Of a DNA stretch of 64,000 bases, positions 24,629 through 33,143 are shown piece by piece; position 1 is the stretch's first letter, and each line of letters begins with the position of its first letter. Under the pieces are notes generated by a model. The model saw nothing but the letters and a program-made list of their open reading frames with translations. It ran no database searches and was not told the DNA's origin. The translations under genes and the position numbers were made by a program. Source of the stretch: [Mycobacterium] zoologicum. Lineage in GTDB: Bacteria > Actinomycetota > Actinomycetes > Mycobacteriales > Mycobacteriaceae. Where the stretch lies: contig NZ_CP083985.1 of NCBI RefSeq assembly GCF_020172665.1, positions 3,663,046-3,727,045 on the forward strand. The letters run 5' to 3'.

Positions 24629-25449
24629 TTGGTTTCAGCCGGCTTGGGCCGGCGCCGGATCGCCTTGCCCGCAACCGTCCCGCCGTCCACCGGCAGCACC
24701 ACCCCGGTCACGTAGCGGGACCGGTCCCCGGCCAGATACAACGCCGCCTCGGCGATGTCGTCGGGAGTGCCTTCGCGCTTCAGCGGGCGATCGGCGCGCA
24801 TCGTCTCGCGGATCGCCGCTTCGTAACGGGCGACGTCGTCCGGATCCAGGTTCGCCGCGGCCGACGACGCCACGAAGGGAGTGGGAATGTTGCCCGGCGC
24901 GATCGCATTGACCCGGATGTCGTAGTGCGCCAACTCGATCGCCGCGGACTTGGTGAATTGGATGACCGCGGCCTTCGATGCGCGATAGGTCATCACCCCG
25001 CCGCCGGCCTGGATACCGCCGATCGAGGTCAGGTTGATGACACATCCGCCCCCATGTTTGGCCATGTGCCGAGCAGCGTCTCGGGTGCCGGCCATCACCG
25101 CGAGCACGTTGACCGCCATGATCCGGTGGAAGTCGGCCAGGTCGTCGTCAAGGAAGCGGTTGTGCATGGTGCCCGAGACCCCGGCGTTGTTGACCATGAT
25201 GTCCAGGCCGCCGAAGTCGCCGACCGCACGCGCCACCAACGCGCCGACCTGGTCGGGATCGGACACATCAGCCGGCACGAAAACAGCTCCGTCGCCGAGC
25301 CCGGCGGCCAGTTCGGCGCCGCGCTCGCTTGCCAGGTCGGCGATCACCACCCGAGCCCCTTCGGCCACGAAGCGTTCGGCGATCCTCCGACCGAGTCCCG
25401 ATGCACCTCCGGTGACGACGGCTACTTTTCCCGCGAGTTCATTGGCCAT
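24625..25449 (-). CDS. SDR family oxidoreductase
   Basis: 274 aa classical short-chain dehydrogenase. Cofactor loop TGGASGLG, NNAG motif (MVNNAGVSG), catalytic Ser in LTSIGG and Tyr-x3-Lys (TYRASKAAV) are intact. The acidic residue after the second strand (VIADLA) favours NAD(H). C-terminal RYVTGVVLPVDGG is typical. It lies between two copies of the 22-bp operator, one in its promoter and one at its 3' end. It may oxidise a product of the P450 in the same regulon (inference). GAGAG lies shortly before the ATG. Confidence 0.9.
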   Translation of the reverse strand: MANELAGKVAVVTGGASGLGRRIAERFVAEGARVVIADLASERGAELAAGLGDGAVFVPADVSDPDQVGALVARAVGDFGGLDIMVNNAGVSGTMHNRFLDDDLADFHRIMAVNVLAVMAGTRDAARHMAKHGGGCVINLTSIGGIQAGGGVMTYRASKAAVIQFTKSAAIELAHYDIRVNAIAPGNIPTPFVASSAAANLDPDDVARYEAAIRETMRADRPLKREGTPDDIAEAALYLAGDRSRYVTGVVLPVDGGTVAGKAIRRRPKPAETN

Positions 25450-25476
25450 CAGGAGAGTTAATCCATGCCGTCATTG

Positions 25477-25498
25477 TTAAGTCAAGCGATTGATTTAA
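25477..25498. promoter_or_regulatory. 22-bp quasi-palindromic operator, copy 2
   Basis: Identical to 24607-24628. It lies in the gap between the divergent SDR (28 bases before its start) and the adenylate cyclase (24 bases before its likely GTG), so the same TetR could affect both. Confidence 0.75.
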
Positions 25499-25521
25499 CG
25501 CTTTCCGGCTACCGTCATTCT

Positions 25522-27027
25522 GTGAGCACAACGGCCGCCCCGGAGCCAGGCAGCCTTGCGGGGGCCTCGCTTCGCTACGCGATCGGCCTGGCGCTGGCGC
25601 ACCTGCTCAGCGTCGCCGAGGTACTGATCGTGGTGATCGCCCTGCACGGCCACACTCCCGACAGCCCGTACTTCTCCACGAGCTACGTGACCACAGCGGT
25701 GATGCTGTCACTGCTGTCCACCCTGGCCGTCCTGATCGGCGGTCTCGCGCTGATCACCCGGTCACTGAGGTGGTACGTCCGCGGTGACGTGCCCACTCCG
25801 GCCCAGCGCCTGGGTGCGATCAACATCATCCGGGACCAGTCCCTGCTGCTGAGCGCGGCCTGGGTGACCGGCGGCCTGGCCTTCGTCCTGATCGAACGGC
25901 ACAGCGGCGCCGGTATCGCGGTGGCGGCCGCGCTGGCCATCGGCCTGGGGGGTGCGGCCGCGACCGGCACCGGAGTGTTGTTCAGCCAGCGCACGATCCG
26001 GCCGATCATCGCCGCCGCCACCCGCGGCCACGACGGATATCTGACCGCACCGGGCGTGCTGTCCCGGCTGATCAACATGTGGTTGCTCTCCAGCGGACTG
26101 CCCAGCCTGGTGATCGCCGCGCTGATCGTCTTCCGGTCCAATGGCTGGCTCATCCCCACCACCGCATCGGTGGAGTTACCGGTGCTGGTGCTGTCGCTGG
26201 TCGCGGTGATGCTGGGCTGGCGCGGCATGGCACTGGTGTCGCGCTCGATCGCCGACCCGATCCGCGAAGTCGTCGACGCGATGGCCGAGATCGAGCACGG
26301 CCGGATCGGCACCCTGGTCGACGTCTACGAACGCTCCGAGATCGGCCGTCTGCAAAGCGGATTCAACCGGATGGTGACCGGGCTGCAGGAACGCGACCGG
26401 CTCAACGATCTGTTCGGGCGCTACGTCGGCACCGACGTAGCGCGGCGCGCCGTCCAAGACGGCGCCGCGCTCTCCGGCGAGGTGACCGAGGCCGCGATCC
26501 TGTTCGTCGATCTTGCCGACTCCACCCGGCTGACCACCAGTCGCCCGCCGCAGGAGGTCGCCGACGTGCTCAACGGCTTCTTCCGGATCGTGGTGGGCGC
26601 CGTCGACGAACGGGGCGGGCTGATCAACAAGTTCCAAGGTGACGCGGCCCTGGCGGTGTTCGGAGTCCCGTTGCGCAGCAGCGGTGCGGTGTCGGCGGCG
26701 CTGGAGACCGCACGCTGTCTGGCGATCCGGCTGCGTGACCTGCCGGAAGTCGACTTCGGCATCGGCGTCTCGGCCGGATCGGTGTTCGCCGGCAACATCG
26801 GTGCGGAGAACCGCTACGAGTACACCGTGATCGGCGATGCCGTCAACGAGGCCGCGCGGTTGGCCGACCTGGCCAAGTCCGCCGATGGGCGGGTGCTGTG
26901 TTCGGCGGCCGCCATCGATCGCGCCGACGAGGCCGAACGCCGGCACTGGGCCTCGCACAGCACCGAGGTGCTGCGGGGGCGCTCGGAGCCGACCCTGATC
27001 TCGACTCCGGTCTCCCGGGCAACGTAG
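25522..27027 (+). CDS. membrane-anchored class III adenylate/guanylate cyclase
   Basis: About 501 aa. The N-terminal ~220 residues hold about six hydrophobic segments; a HAMP linker (SIADPIREVVDAMAEIEHG) follows and then the class III catalytic domain. Catalytic elements are visible: AILFVDLADST (metal Asp), NKFQGDAALAVFG (second metal Asp and the adenine-selecting Lys) and NEAARL (transition-state Asn/Arg). It resembles the mycobacterial Rv1318c-Rv1320c/Rv3645 group. GTG 25522 is preferred to an ATG at 25465 because the operator lies between them; TACCGT six bases upstream could be a -10 box of a leaderless transcript (inference). Confidence 0.88.
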   Translation: MSTTAAPEPGSLAGASLRYAIGLALAHLLSVAEVLIVVIALHGHTPDSPYFSTSYVTTAVMLSLLSTLAVLIGGLALITRSLRWYVRGDVPTPAQRLGAINIIRDQSLLLSAAWVTGGLAFVLIERHSGAGIAVAAALAIGLGGAAATGTGVLFSQRTIRPIIAAATRGHDGYLTAPGVLSRLINMWLLSSGLPSLVIAALIVFRSNGWLIPTTASVELPVLVLSLVAVMLGWRGMALVSRSIADPIREVVDAMAEIEHGRIGTLVDVYERSEIGRLQSGFNRMVTGLQERDRLNDLFGRYVGTDVARRAVQDGAALSGEVTEAAILFVDLADSTRLTTSRPPQEVADVLNGFFRIVVGAVDERGGLINKFQGDAALAVFGVPLRSSGAVSAALETARCLAIRLRDLPEVDFGIGVSAGSVFAGNIGAENRYEYTVIGDAVNEAARLADLAKSADGRVLCSAAAIDRADEAERRHWASHSTEVLRGRSEPTLISTPVSRAT

Positions 27028-27118
27028 CGGCAGATCCACGCGCAAAATAGCGGCAGATCCACGCGCTACCATGCGGCAGATCCACGCGTATGATAGCGGC
27101 AGATCCACGTGCTAAGGG
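27027..27118. repeat. four tandem copies of a 23-nt repeat
   Basis: GCGGCAGATCCACGCG at 27027, 27050, 27073 and 27096, exactly 23 nt apart; the last copy has one change (ACGTG). Each 16-base core is followed by 7 variable bases (CAAAATA, CTACCAT, TATGATA, CTAAGGG). The first copy overlaps the cyclase stop codon and the array ends about 25 bases before the ATPase gene start. Function unknown; too short and too few for CRISPR. Confidence 0.9.
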
Positions 27119-27141
27119 CAAGTACAACAGAGGGAGGGCGG

Positions 27142-28401
27142 TTGAAAACCCTGCTGGGGCCGGCTTTGCCCAGACACGCCGAGGTCGTCGTAGACGCGGC
27201 TCTGGCGGACACCCGAGTCGTGCTGGTCAACGGTGCCCGCCAAAGCGGCAAGAGCACTCTGGTTCGCCTCGTCGCAAAGGGACGCGATGCCGAATGGCGT
27301 GATCTGGACACCGCCCTGACCCGTCAGGCCGCCCTTGCGGACCCGGACGGCTTCGTCGACCTTCCCGGCCCGATGGTCATCGACGAGATCCAGCGAGCAC
27401 CCGACCTGCTGCTGTCGATCAAAGCGCAGGTGGACGCGGATCCCACGCCCGGGCGCTTTCTGCTCACCGGATCGGCACGCGTGCTCGGCCTGCGGTCCCT
27501 ACCCGACACTCTCGTGGGCCGAATGGAGACCATTGAGCTCTGGCCCTTCTCCCAAGGTGAGATCGACGGCGCCCCTGACGGATTCATCGACGCGGTATTC
27601 GCCCACAGCGACAGGCTGCGCCACAACTCCACGGTGTCCCGAGCGGAATACGCCGAGCGTCTTGTTCGTGGCGGTTTCCCAGAGGCAGTCGCACGAACCA
27701 ACGACCGGCGCCGACGCAGCTTTTTCAATTCCTACCTCGGCGACCTCATCGCGCGCGATGTGCAGCGACTGTCGGAGATCGAGCGAACGGCCGAGATGCG
27801 CGCACTGGTGCAGATGCTGGCCACTCGATCAGGCCAGTTGCTGTCCATCGCCACATTGAGCAACGAACTGGGCCTCGGCGCCACGACAGTGAAAAAGTAT
27901 GTCGCACTGCTCGAAGAGGTCTTTCTCATCAAGCGAATACCGGCGTGGTCCCGAAATATCAGTACCAGAGCAACGGCAGCCCCCAAGCTCGCGTTCGTCG
28001 ACTCCGGCATGGCCGCACACCAGATAGGCGCGGACGCTCGCAGCATCTTGCGGCCCACCGGTCAGTTCGGGCCCCTCCTAGAGGGATTCGTCCTGATGGA
28101 ACTGGCCCGCCAGTTGACCTGGTGTGACGAAGACGTCGCGCTCTCCCACTACCGGACCAGGGATCAAGTCGAGGTCGACGCTGTCCTCGAAAGTCGGCGG
28201 GGCGACGTTGTGGGCATCGAGGTCAAAGCGGCATCGACCGTCGGGCCCGCCGACTTCCGAGGACTTCGGCACCTCGCCGAACGGACCGGAAGCGATTTCC
28301 GCGCCGGCATCGTCCTGCACACCGGAGCGCAGACCCTGCCGTTTGGGCCGAAAATGCTCGCCATGCCGGTGAGCGCCCTGTGGCAGACATCCACGCCCTG
28401 A
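27142..28401 (+). CDS. AAA ATPase with DUF4143-type C-terminal domain
   Basis: About 419 aa. Walker A is NGARQSGKSTLV, Walker B is PMVIDEIQ and an arginine-bearing LLTGSARVL follows, as in the AAA_14/DUF4143 group. The C-terminal half has a winged-helix-like part (NELGLGATTVKKYVALLEE) and a restriction-nuclease-like pattern, VEVDAVLE then GIEVKAAS. The molecular role of these proteins is poorly known; they are scattered and often horizontally acquired. TTG 27142 follows GGGAGGGCGG. It stands alone among catabolic genes, right after the tandem repeats, and looks like an accessory insertion (inference). Confidence 0.88.
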   Translation: MKTLLGPALPRHAEVVVDAALADTRVVLVNGARQSGKSTLVRLVAKGRDAEWRDLDTALTRQAALADPDGFVDLPGPMVIDEIQRAPDLLLSIKAQVDADPTPGRFLLTGSARVLGLRSLPDTLVGRMETIELWPFSQGEIDGAPDGFIDAVFAHSDRLRHNSTVSRAEYAERLVRGGFPEAVARTNDRRRRSFFNSYLGDLIARDVQRLSEIERTAEMRALVQMLATRSGQLLSIATLSNELGLGATTVKKYVALLEEVFLIKRIPAWSRNISTRATAAPKLAFVDSGMAAHQIGADARSILRPTGQFGPLLEGFVLMELARQLTWCDEDVALSHYRTRDQVEVDAVLESRRGDVVGIEVKAASTVGPADFRGLRHLAERTGSDFRAGIVLHTGAQTLPFGPKMLAMPVSALWQTSTP

Positions 28402-28428
28402 TCCCGACGGCCGTATGCCGGCGGCGGA

Positions 28429-29247
28429 TCACCCGGTGCAGAACTCCAGCAACAACGTGTTGACCCGTTCGGCCTGCTCGATCTGCGGGCAGTGCCCGGC
28501 GTCATCGACGACGACGGAACGCGCCCCGGGGATCTGGCCGGCGATCTGTTTCGACCAGCCGGGCGGCAGCAGCTTGTCGGCGGCCCCTTCGATCACCAGC
28601 GTCGGCGCCGAAATGCGCTCGTAGGCACGGCTGCTCGATGCCGGCGGCGGAGCATCGGCGCCGGGACGGCGGAAGCGGGCCGCCGCCACCGCCTCCCAGG
28701 CGCCCGGTGCGGTGCTCGACGTATACCGGCGCTGCACATAGTCCTCGTCTTCCGGGTAGGCCGGGTCGCAGAACAGCGCGGCGACGATCCGGCGCATCGC
28801 CGGGACGGTGGCGTCGTAGTCATACAGCGCGGCCATGTGCTCGTTCGCCTGGATCTCCCCGCCGCCGCAGATCGCCACCATCCGCCGGACCGGCAGCAGC
28901 GGATTGTCCGAGGTGGTGTCGACGAGCAGCATGATGGCCCCCATCGAATTACCCACGAAATCAGCGGATTCCACGCCCAGTGCGGCGCAAAACGCTGCGA
29001 CGTGGCGGATTCGCATGCCCCGCCCGTCGTTGAAGTCGATGACCTTCGCCGACTCCCCGAAGCCGAGCAGGTCCGGTGCCAGCACGCGATGACGCTGCGC
29101 CAGCGCGGGAATGGTGCGCTCCCAGCCGACCTGCGCGCCCGCCCCGAACTCCCCGCCGTGCAACAGCACCACCGCGGGGGCTGCCGGGTCGCCGGCTTCC
29201 AGGTAGGACGTGCTCAGACCGTCCACGGTGACGGTTTTGCGCTGCAC
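28429..29247 (-). CDS. alpha/beta hydrolase (meta-cleavage-product hydrolase-like)
   Basis: 272 aa. HGG oxyanion region (LLHGGEFG), nucleophile elbow VGNSMGA, acid in IEGAADKLLPP and His in DDAGHCPQIEQ form a complete triad. The sequence style is that of C-C bond hydrolases of aromatic meta-cleavage pathways (MhpC/BphD/HsaD-like). It is the last gene of the long operon containing mhpA/B/C homologues. GTG 29247 follows GAGGAG. A second hydrolase of this type at 37467-38330 could act on the same or a different ring-fission product. Confidence 0.85.
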   Translation of the reverse strand: MQRKTVTVDGLSTSYLEAGDPAAPAVVLLHGGEFGAGAQVGWERTIPALAQRHRVLAPDLLGFGESAKVIDFNDGRGMRIRHVAAFCAALGVESADFVGNSMGAIMLLVDTTSDNPLLPVRRMVAICGGGEIQANEHMAALYDYDATVPAMRRIVAALFCDPAYPEDEDYVQRRYTSSTAPGAWEAVAAARFRRPGADAPPPASSSRAYERISAPTLVIEGAADKLLPPGWSKQIAGQIPGARSVVVDDAGHCPQIEQAERVNTLLLEFCTG

Positions 29248-29257
29248 AGCGGGCTCC

Positions 29258-30016
29258 TCAGTTCGGGTTGAGCGGGCCGGTCGGCCGAGTCGTGGTGGCG
29301 TGCACCAGCAGTTCGGCCAGTTCGGCGGGCCGGCTCAGAAACGGCGAGTGGGAGGCGTCGATGGTCAGCGGCTCGACGCCGAGCCGGGCGCACACCACGT
29401 CAGCGAGCCAGCGCGGATAGGCGCGGTCCTGTTCGCACCGAATGAAGCTGCGTGGCAGGTCGGCTGCCCAGAACGCCGGCACCGACACCGGTGCGACGGT
29501 GGTGTCCCCGAAACGTTCCGGCCCGAGCCGCTCGAAGGCCCAGCGCAGCGTCTCGTCGTCGCAGTCGTGGTAGAAGTACTGCCGCGCACCCTCGATGCTG
29601 GCGAACGTCATCGCCCCGTCGTCGGCGAACTGCAGATGCGACAGCATGTCGGAGGCTGCGGTGTCGAAGAACTCCGCGCCCTCGCTGCCCATCGTCATCG
29701 CATCGGTGTAGCTGTGACCCTCCCGCGGCAGGGCCGCGGCCAGATAGGTGATGTGGCGCACCAGCTCCGGTGCGCTGTCGGCACCCAGGGTGGCATCGAA
29801 ACCGCCGCCGGAATGCCCCACCAGGACATCGCCGGACCGCAGCACCGAGGCGACGGCTTCCCGGCGGTTGGCCAGGGTGGAATCCTCATCCAGACGCGCA
29901 CCGTGGCCGGGCAGGTCGACGGCGATACCGGTGTGCCCGAGCTTCTCCAGCTCCGCGATGGTGCGGCTCCAGCACCAGGAGGCGTGGAATCCACCGTGCA
30001 CGAACACGAATCTCAT
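29258..30016 (-). CDS. alpha/beta hydrolase (EstC-like esterase)
   Basis: 252 aa. Starts directly with the first strand (MRFVFVHGGFHASWCWSR). Nucleophile elbow VGHSGGG, acid in IRCEQDRAYP and His in DASHSPFLSRP give a full Ser-Asp-His triad. The arrangement is that of EstC/hydroxynitrile-lyase-like small esterases. No signal peptide, so cytoplasmic. It lies 10 bases upstream of the next hydrolase in the same operon; ester or lactone cleavage in the pathway is likely but the substrate is unknown. Confidence 0.85.
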   Translation of the reverse strand: MRFVFVHGGFHASWCWSRTIAELEKLGHTGIAVDLPGHGARLDEDSTLANRREAVASVLRSGDVLVGHSGGGFDATLGADSAPELVRHITYLAAALPREGHSYTDAMTMGSEGAEFFDTAASDMLSHLQFADDGAMTFASIEGARQYFYHDCDDETLRWAFERLGPERFGDTTVAPVSVPAFWAADLPRSFIRCEQDRAYPRWLADVVCARLGVEPLTIDASHSPFLSRPAELAELLVHATTTRPTGPLNPN

Positions 30017-30028
30017 TGCTGCCCCGTT

Positions 30029-31018
30029 CTATTTGATGGCGATCGGGTTCACCGGTGATCCGACCCCGCCGGTCACCCGCAACGGCGGTGCCACCAGCTG
30101 GAATTCGTACACACCATCGGCGGCACAGTCGGCGGCCAGCGCCTCCAGATCCCAGTACTCCCCCAGCATCATTCCCATGTCCCGCAGACACAGCATGTGC
30201 ATCGGCAGGAAGGTGCCCTCAACCCCGGACACCGGGTCCTCGACCATCAGATTGTCGGCGGCCACCGCGGCCACCTGGCGTTCGTGCAGCCAGGTCGCGC
30301 ACCGCCAGTCCAGCCCGGCACCAGGCTCGGAGCCGTCACCGGTCTGGCGAAACCTTCCCCACCAACCGGTTCGGACCAGCACGATGTCACCGGGAGAGAC
30401 CGTGACCTGCTGCGCGCGCGCCACCTCGTCGAGCTCGTCGCGGGTGATCGGGGTTCCCAACTCCAGGAAGGTGCCGGAGCCGCGGTGGGCCACCACGTCG
30501 AGCAGCACGCCGCGGGAGGTGATGCCCTTGCCGTCGACCTTGTCGATACCGCAGTGGAACGCTCCGAAGCTGGTGACCGAGCTGGCCGGAAAGCCGTTGT
30601 AGAGCTGGTCGTCGTAGTAGACGTGCGACAGCGCATCCCATTGGGTGGCGGCCTGCAGCGGCATGACGATCATGTCGTCGTTGAACCGGAACGGGTTGTC
30701 CACGAAGAAGTCGCTGAGTTGCTGCGCGACGATGTTGCGGGCCCACTGCGGGCCGTACCGGGCCAGGGTGTCGGCGTCACCCCCGTCGACGGTCATGGTG
30801 TGGATCGGGTTGTGCCGGAACTGGAATGCCCCCTGCGGGCCCGACGAGCCGAAGTCCACCCCGAGCGGGAAGACCTTGCCGTGGCGCACCAAACCCGCGG
30901 CCGCGGCGACCTTCTCGGGCGTGATGAGATTCAAGGTGCCCAGCTCGTCGTCGGCGCCCCAGCGACCCCAGTTGCGTACTTCCTCGCCGACCCGGCGGAA
31001 CTCGGTCAGGCCGGCCAT
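30029..31018 (-). CDS. cyclase-family (kynurenine formamidase fold) hydrolase
   Basis: 329 aa, the long type of the 'putative cyclase' family PF04199. The N-terminal GRWGADDELGTLNLIT and the metal-site segment QAATQWDALSHVYY (family core H.GTH.D...H, here T-x-W-D-x3-H) are visible, with a second His at MHMLCLRD. Members hydrolyse amides or lactones such as formylkynurenine or isatin. ATG 31018 overlaps the SDR stop (ATGA). It may open a lactone or amide ring in the aromatic/steroid-like pathway of this operon (inference). Confidence 0.82.
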   Translation of the reverse strand: MAGLTEFRRVGEEVRNWGRWGADDELGTLNLITPEKVAAAAGLVRHGKVFPLGVDFGSSGPQGAFQFRHNPIHTMTVDGGDADTLARYGPQWARNIVAQQLSDFFVDNPFRFNDDMIVMPLQAATQWDALSHVYYDDQLYNGFPASSVTSFGAFHCGIDKVDGKGITSRGVLLDVVAHRGSGTFLELGTPITRDELDEVARAQQVTVSPGDIVLVRTGWWGRFRQTGDGSEPGAGLDWRCATWLHERQVAAVAADNLMVEDPVSGVEGTFLPMHMLCLRDMGMMLGEYWDLEALAADCAADGVYEFQLVAPPLRVTGGVGSPVNPIAIK

Positions 31019-31836
31019 CACCGCGCCCCGCCCGGCAGTGTGGCGACGGTCCGGCCGGCGATGTTGCCGCCGTCGACCCAGAGCACCTGGCCGGTGATGT
31101 AGCCGGCCGCCGCGCTGCCCAAGAACACCAGCGGGGCGGCCTGTTCGGCCGGGCTGGCCACCCGTCCCAGCGGCTTGGGGATGTCGTCGAGGAAGTGCTG
31201 CCCGTAGCTGCTGCGCAATTGATCCAGGATCGGGGTCTCGGTGACTCCCGGTGCGGTGGCATTGATCCGGATTCCGCGCGCCGCCAATCGGCCGGCGCCC
31301 GCCATGACGTAGAGGATGATCGCCTCCTTGGACAGTCGGTAGCCGCCGTCGGCCAGCGCCTCGGGATGCGCTCGGCACCACTGTAATCCGCCTGCCATGT
31401 CCTCGGTGTCCAACAACCCGATGGTGACCTCGGCGTTGTCCAGGTAGGCCGCCGCCGCCAGCGACGAGACGCATGCAATCGCCGATCCGGCCGGCATCAC
31501 CGGCAGCAGCCCCTCGGTGAGCCGGCGGGTGCCCAGGAAGTTGATCGCCACCACCCGCTCCGGGTCGCCGATTCCCGAGGACACCCCGGCCACGTTGAAC
31601 AGGGCATCGATCGGTCCCGAAATCGCCGCAACCGCCGTGTCGACCGAGTCCGGGTCGGCCAGGTCCAGCGGATGGAATTCGTCGACGCCGCCGGTGGATT
31701 CGGCGCGGTCCAGGCCGATGACGTACGCTCCCAGCTCACGCAGCTGGGTCACCAGTGCTGCGCCGATGCCCGACGCGCAGCCGGTCACGACGGTCCGTCG
31801 ACCGTCGTAGCGCCACAACCCGGCGGGTGCGATCAC
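31018..31836 (-). CDS. SDR family oxidoreductase
   Basis: 272 aa. Cofactor loop TGCASGIG, acidic residue after strand 2 (IGLDRAES, NAD preference), NVAG and Tyr-x3-Lys (GGYRLSKEA) are present, with GYITGQVLWVDGG near the end. An inserted stretch between Ser and Tyr (LDTEDMAGGLQW) makes the substrate region longer than usual, as in 3-alpha-hydroxysteroid dehydrogenase-like SDRs. GTG 31836 overlaps the upstream stop (GTGA). Likely alcohol/ketone conversion in the same pathway. Confidence 0.88.
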   Translation of the reverse strand: MIAPAGLWRYDGRRTVVTGCASGIGAALVTQLRELGAYVIGLDRAESTGGVDEFHPLDLADPDSVDTAVAAISGPIDALFNVAGVSSGIGDPERVVAINFLGTRRLTEGLLPVMPAGSAIACVSSLAAAAYLDNAEVTIGLLDTEDMAGGLQWCRAHPEALADGGYRLSKEAIILYVMAGAGRLAARGIRINATAPGVTETPILDQLRSSYGQHFLDDIPKPLGRVASPAEQAAPLVFLGSAAAGYITGQVLWVDGGNIAGRTVATLPGGAR

Positions 31837-33143
31837 TGCCCGCCGCGTTCCCGCTCTTCCTTCGCGCGCTGCGCGGCCTGCACCCGGCCCTCGTTGATCT
31901 CGGCCATGGCCTCGGGAATCTCGGTGGCGGTGAACTTGTCCCGCCCGGTGGGCAGCCCGCCGAAGGAGTACTCCTCGTCGAACGCGGGCGCGGACGACTT
32001 GGGCCGGCGGGACTCCAGCTTCTCCAGCACCGGCGCCAGCCGCTTGGCCTTCTCGGCGACCGCCTTCTCGTCGCGTTCGATGAACTCCGGCAGCACCTGG
32101 GTGCCCATCAGCTCGATCGCCTCCATGGTGGCCTCGTGGCTGCGCGGGTTGAGCAGCAGGATGAGCTCGTCAACGCCGCTCTCCTCGTAGCCACGCAGGA
32201 ATTCTCGCACCATCGCCGGGGTTCCGATCGCACCGCGGCCCGGACCGTAGGCCAGCGTCGGGTCCTTGTCGACCTCCTGCAGGTAGCGCTCCCACACGCC
32301 GGTGCGGCCGGGGGTGTGCTGGCCGGTCATGTAGTAGTGCATGATGCCGAAGGAGAAGAAGCCGCCGCCCACCCCGAGCCGGTCCAGCGCCTGTTTCTCG
32401 GTGGGGGCCACCATCATCGACAGGTCACCGCCGATCGCCAGGATGTTCGGGTTCACCTGAGGCGTGGCCGGGACACCGATCTCTTCGAGTTGCTTGTAGT
32501 AGCCGTTGACACGCTCGGCCAACGGCCCCGGGCCGGTGTAGGCGAAACTCAGTGCCCCGATGCACTTCTCGGCGGCCATCTGGATCGACGCGGGCCGCGT
32601 GCAGGCCACCCAGACCGGCGGGTGCGGACGCTGCAACGGCTTCGGGACGACATTGCGGGCCGGCATCTGCACGTGCCGGCCTTCGAATCCGGTGAAGGGC
32701 GTCTCGGTCATGCAACGGATCGACACCTCCAGCGCCTCCTCCCACTGGCTGCGCTTGTCGGCGGGGTCGATACCGAATCCGCCGAGCTCGGCGATCGAAG
32801 AGCCCTCGCCGGTGCCGAACTCGACGCGTCCGTTCGACAGCAGATCCAGGGTGGCGATCCGCTCGGCCACCCGGGCCGGGTGGTTGACCACCGGCGGCAG
32901 GTGCATGATGCCGAAGCCGAGCCGAATGTCCTTGGTGCGCTGGCTGGCAGCGGCCAGGAAGATCTCGGGCGCGGTGGCGTGGCAGTACTCCTCCAGGAAG
33001 TGATGCTCGGTCAGCCACACTGTGGAGAACCCGGCTTTGTCGGCGGCCTCCACCTCGTCGAGGCCGTCCTGGAACAGCTTGTGCTCGTCGTCGTCGGACC
33101 ACGGCCGGGGCAGCGCGAATTCGTAGAACAGTGAGATCTTCAC
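31833..33143 (-). CDS. LLM-class flavin-dependent oxidoreductase
   Basis: 436 aa luciferase-like monooxygenase. Characteristic pieces are FSTVWLTEHHFLEEY, DIRLGFGIMHLPP, RVAERIATLDLLSNGRVEFGTG (each a known family segment) and the PPVWVA strand. These enzymes use FMNH2 or F420 to oxygenate or dehydrogenate substrates. A C-terminal charged extension of about 70 residues is present. GTG 33143 follows AGGAGG and overlaps the flavoprotein stop (GTGA). In this operon it may perform a Baeyer-Villiger-like or hydroxylation step (inference). Confidence 0.88.
   Translation of the reverse strand: MKISLFYEFALPRPWSDDDEHKLFQDGLDEVEAADKAGFSTVWLTEHHFLEEYCHATAPEIFLAAASQRTKDIRLGFGIMHLPPVVNHPARVAERIATLDLLSNGRVEFGTGEGSSIAELGGFGIDPADKRSQWEEALEVSIRCMTETPFTGFEGRHVQMPARNVVPKPLQRPHPPVWVACTRPASIQMAAEKCIGALSFAYTGPGPLAERVNGYYKQLEEIGVPATPQVNPNILAIGGDLSMMVAPTEKQALDRLGVGGGFFSFGIMHYYMTGQHTPGRTGVWERYLQEVDKDPTLAYGPGRGAIGTPAMVREFLRGYEESGVDELILLLNPRSHEATMEAIELMGTQVLPEFIERDEKAVAEKAKRLAPVLEKLESRRPKSSAPAFDEEYSFGGLPTGRDKFTATEIPEAMAEINEGRVQAAQRAKEERERGGQ

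Noticed and set aside
25465..25521. ATG 25465 as start of the adenylate cyclase
   Set aside because: It would place the TetR operator inside the coding sequence; GTG 25522 follows the operator and a possible -10 box.
27027..27118. CRISPR array
   Set aside because: Only four repeats of 16 bases with 7-base gaps and no cas genes; a tandem repeat is the better description.
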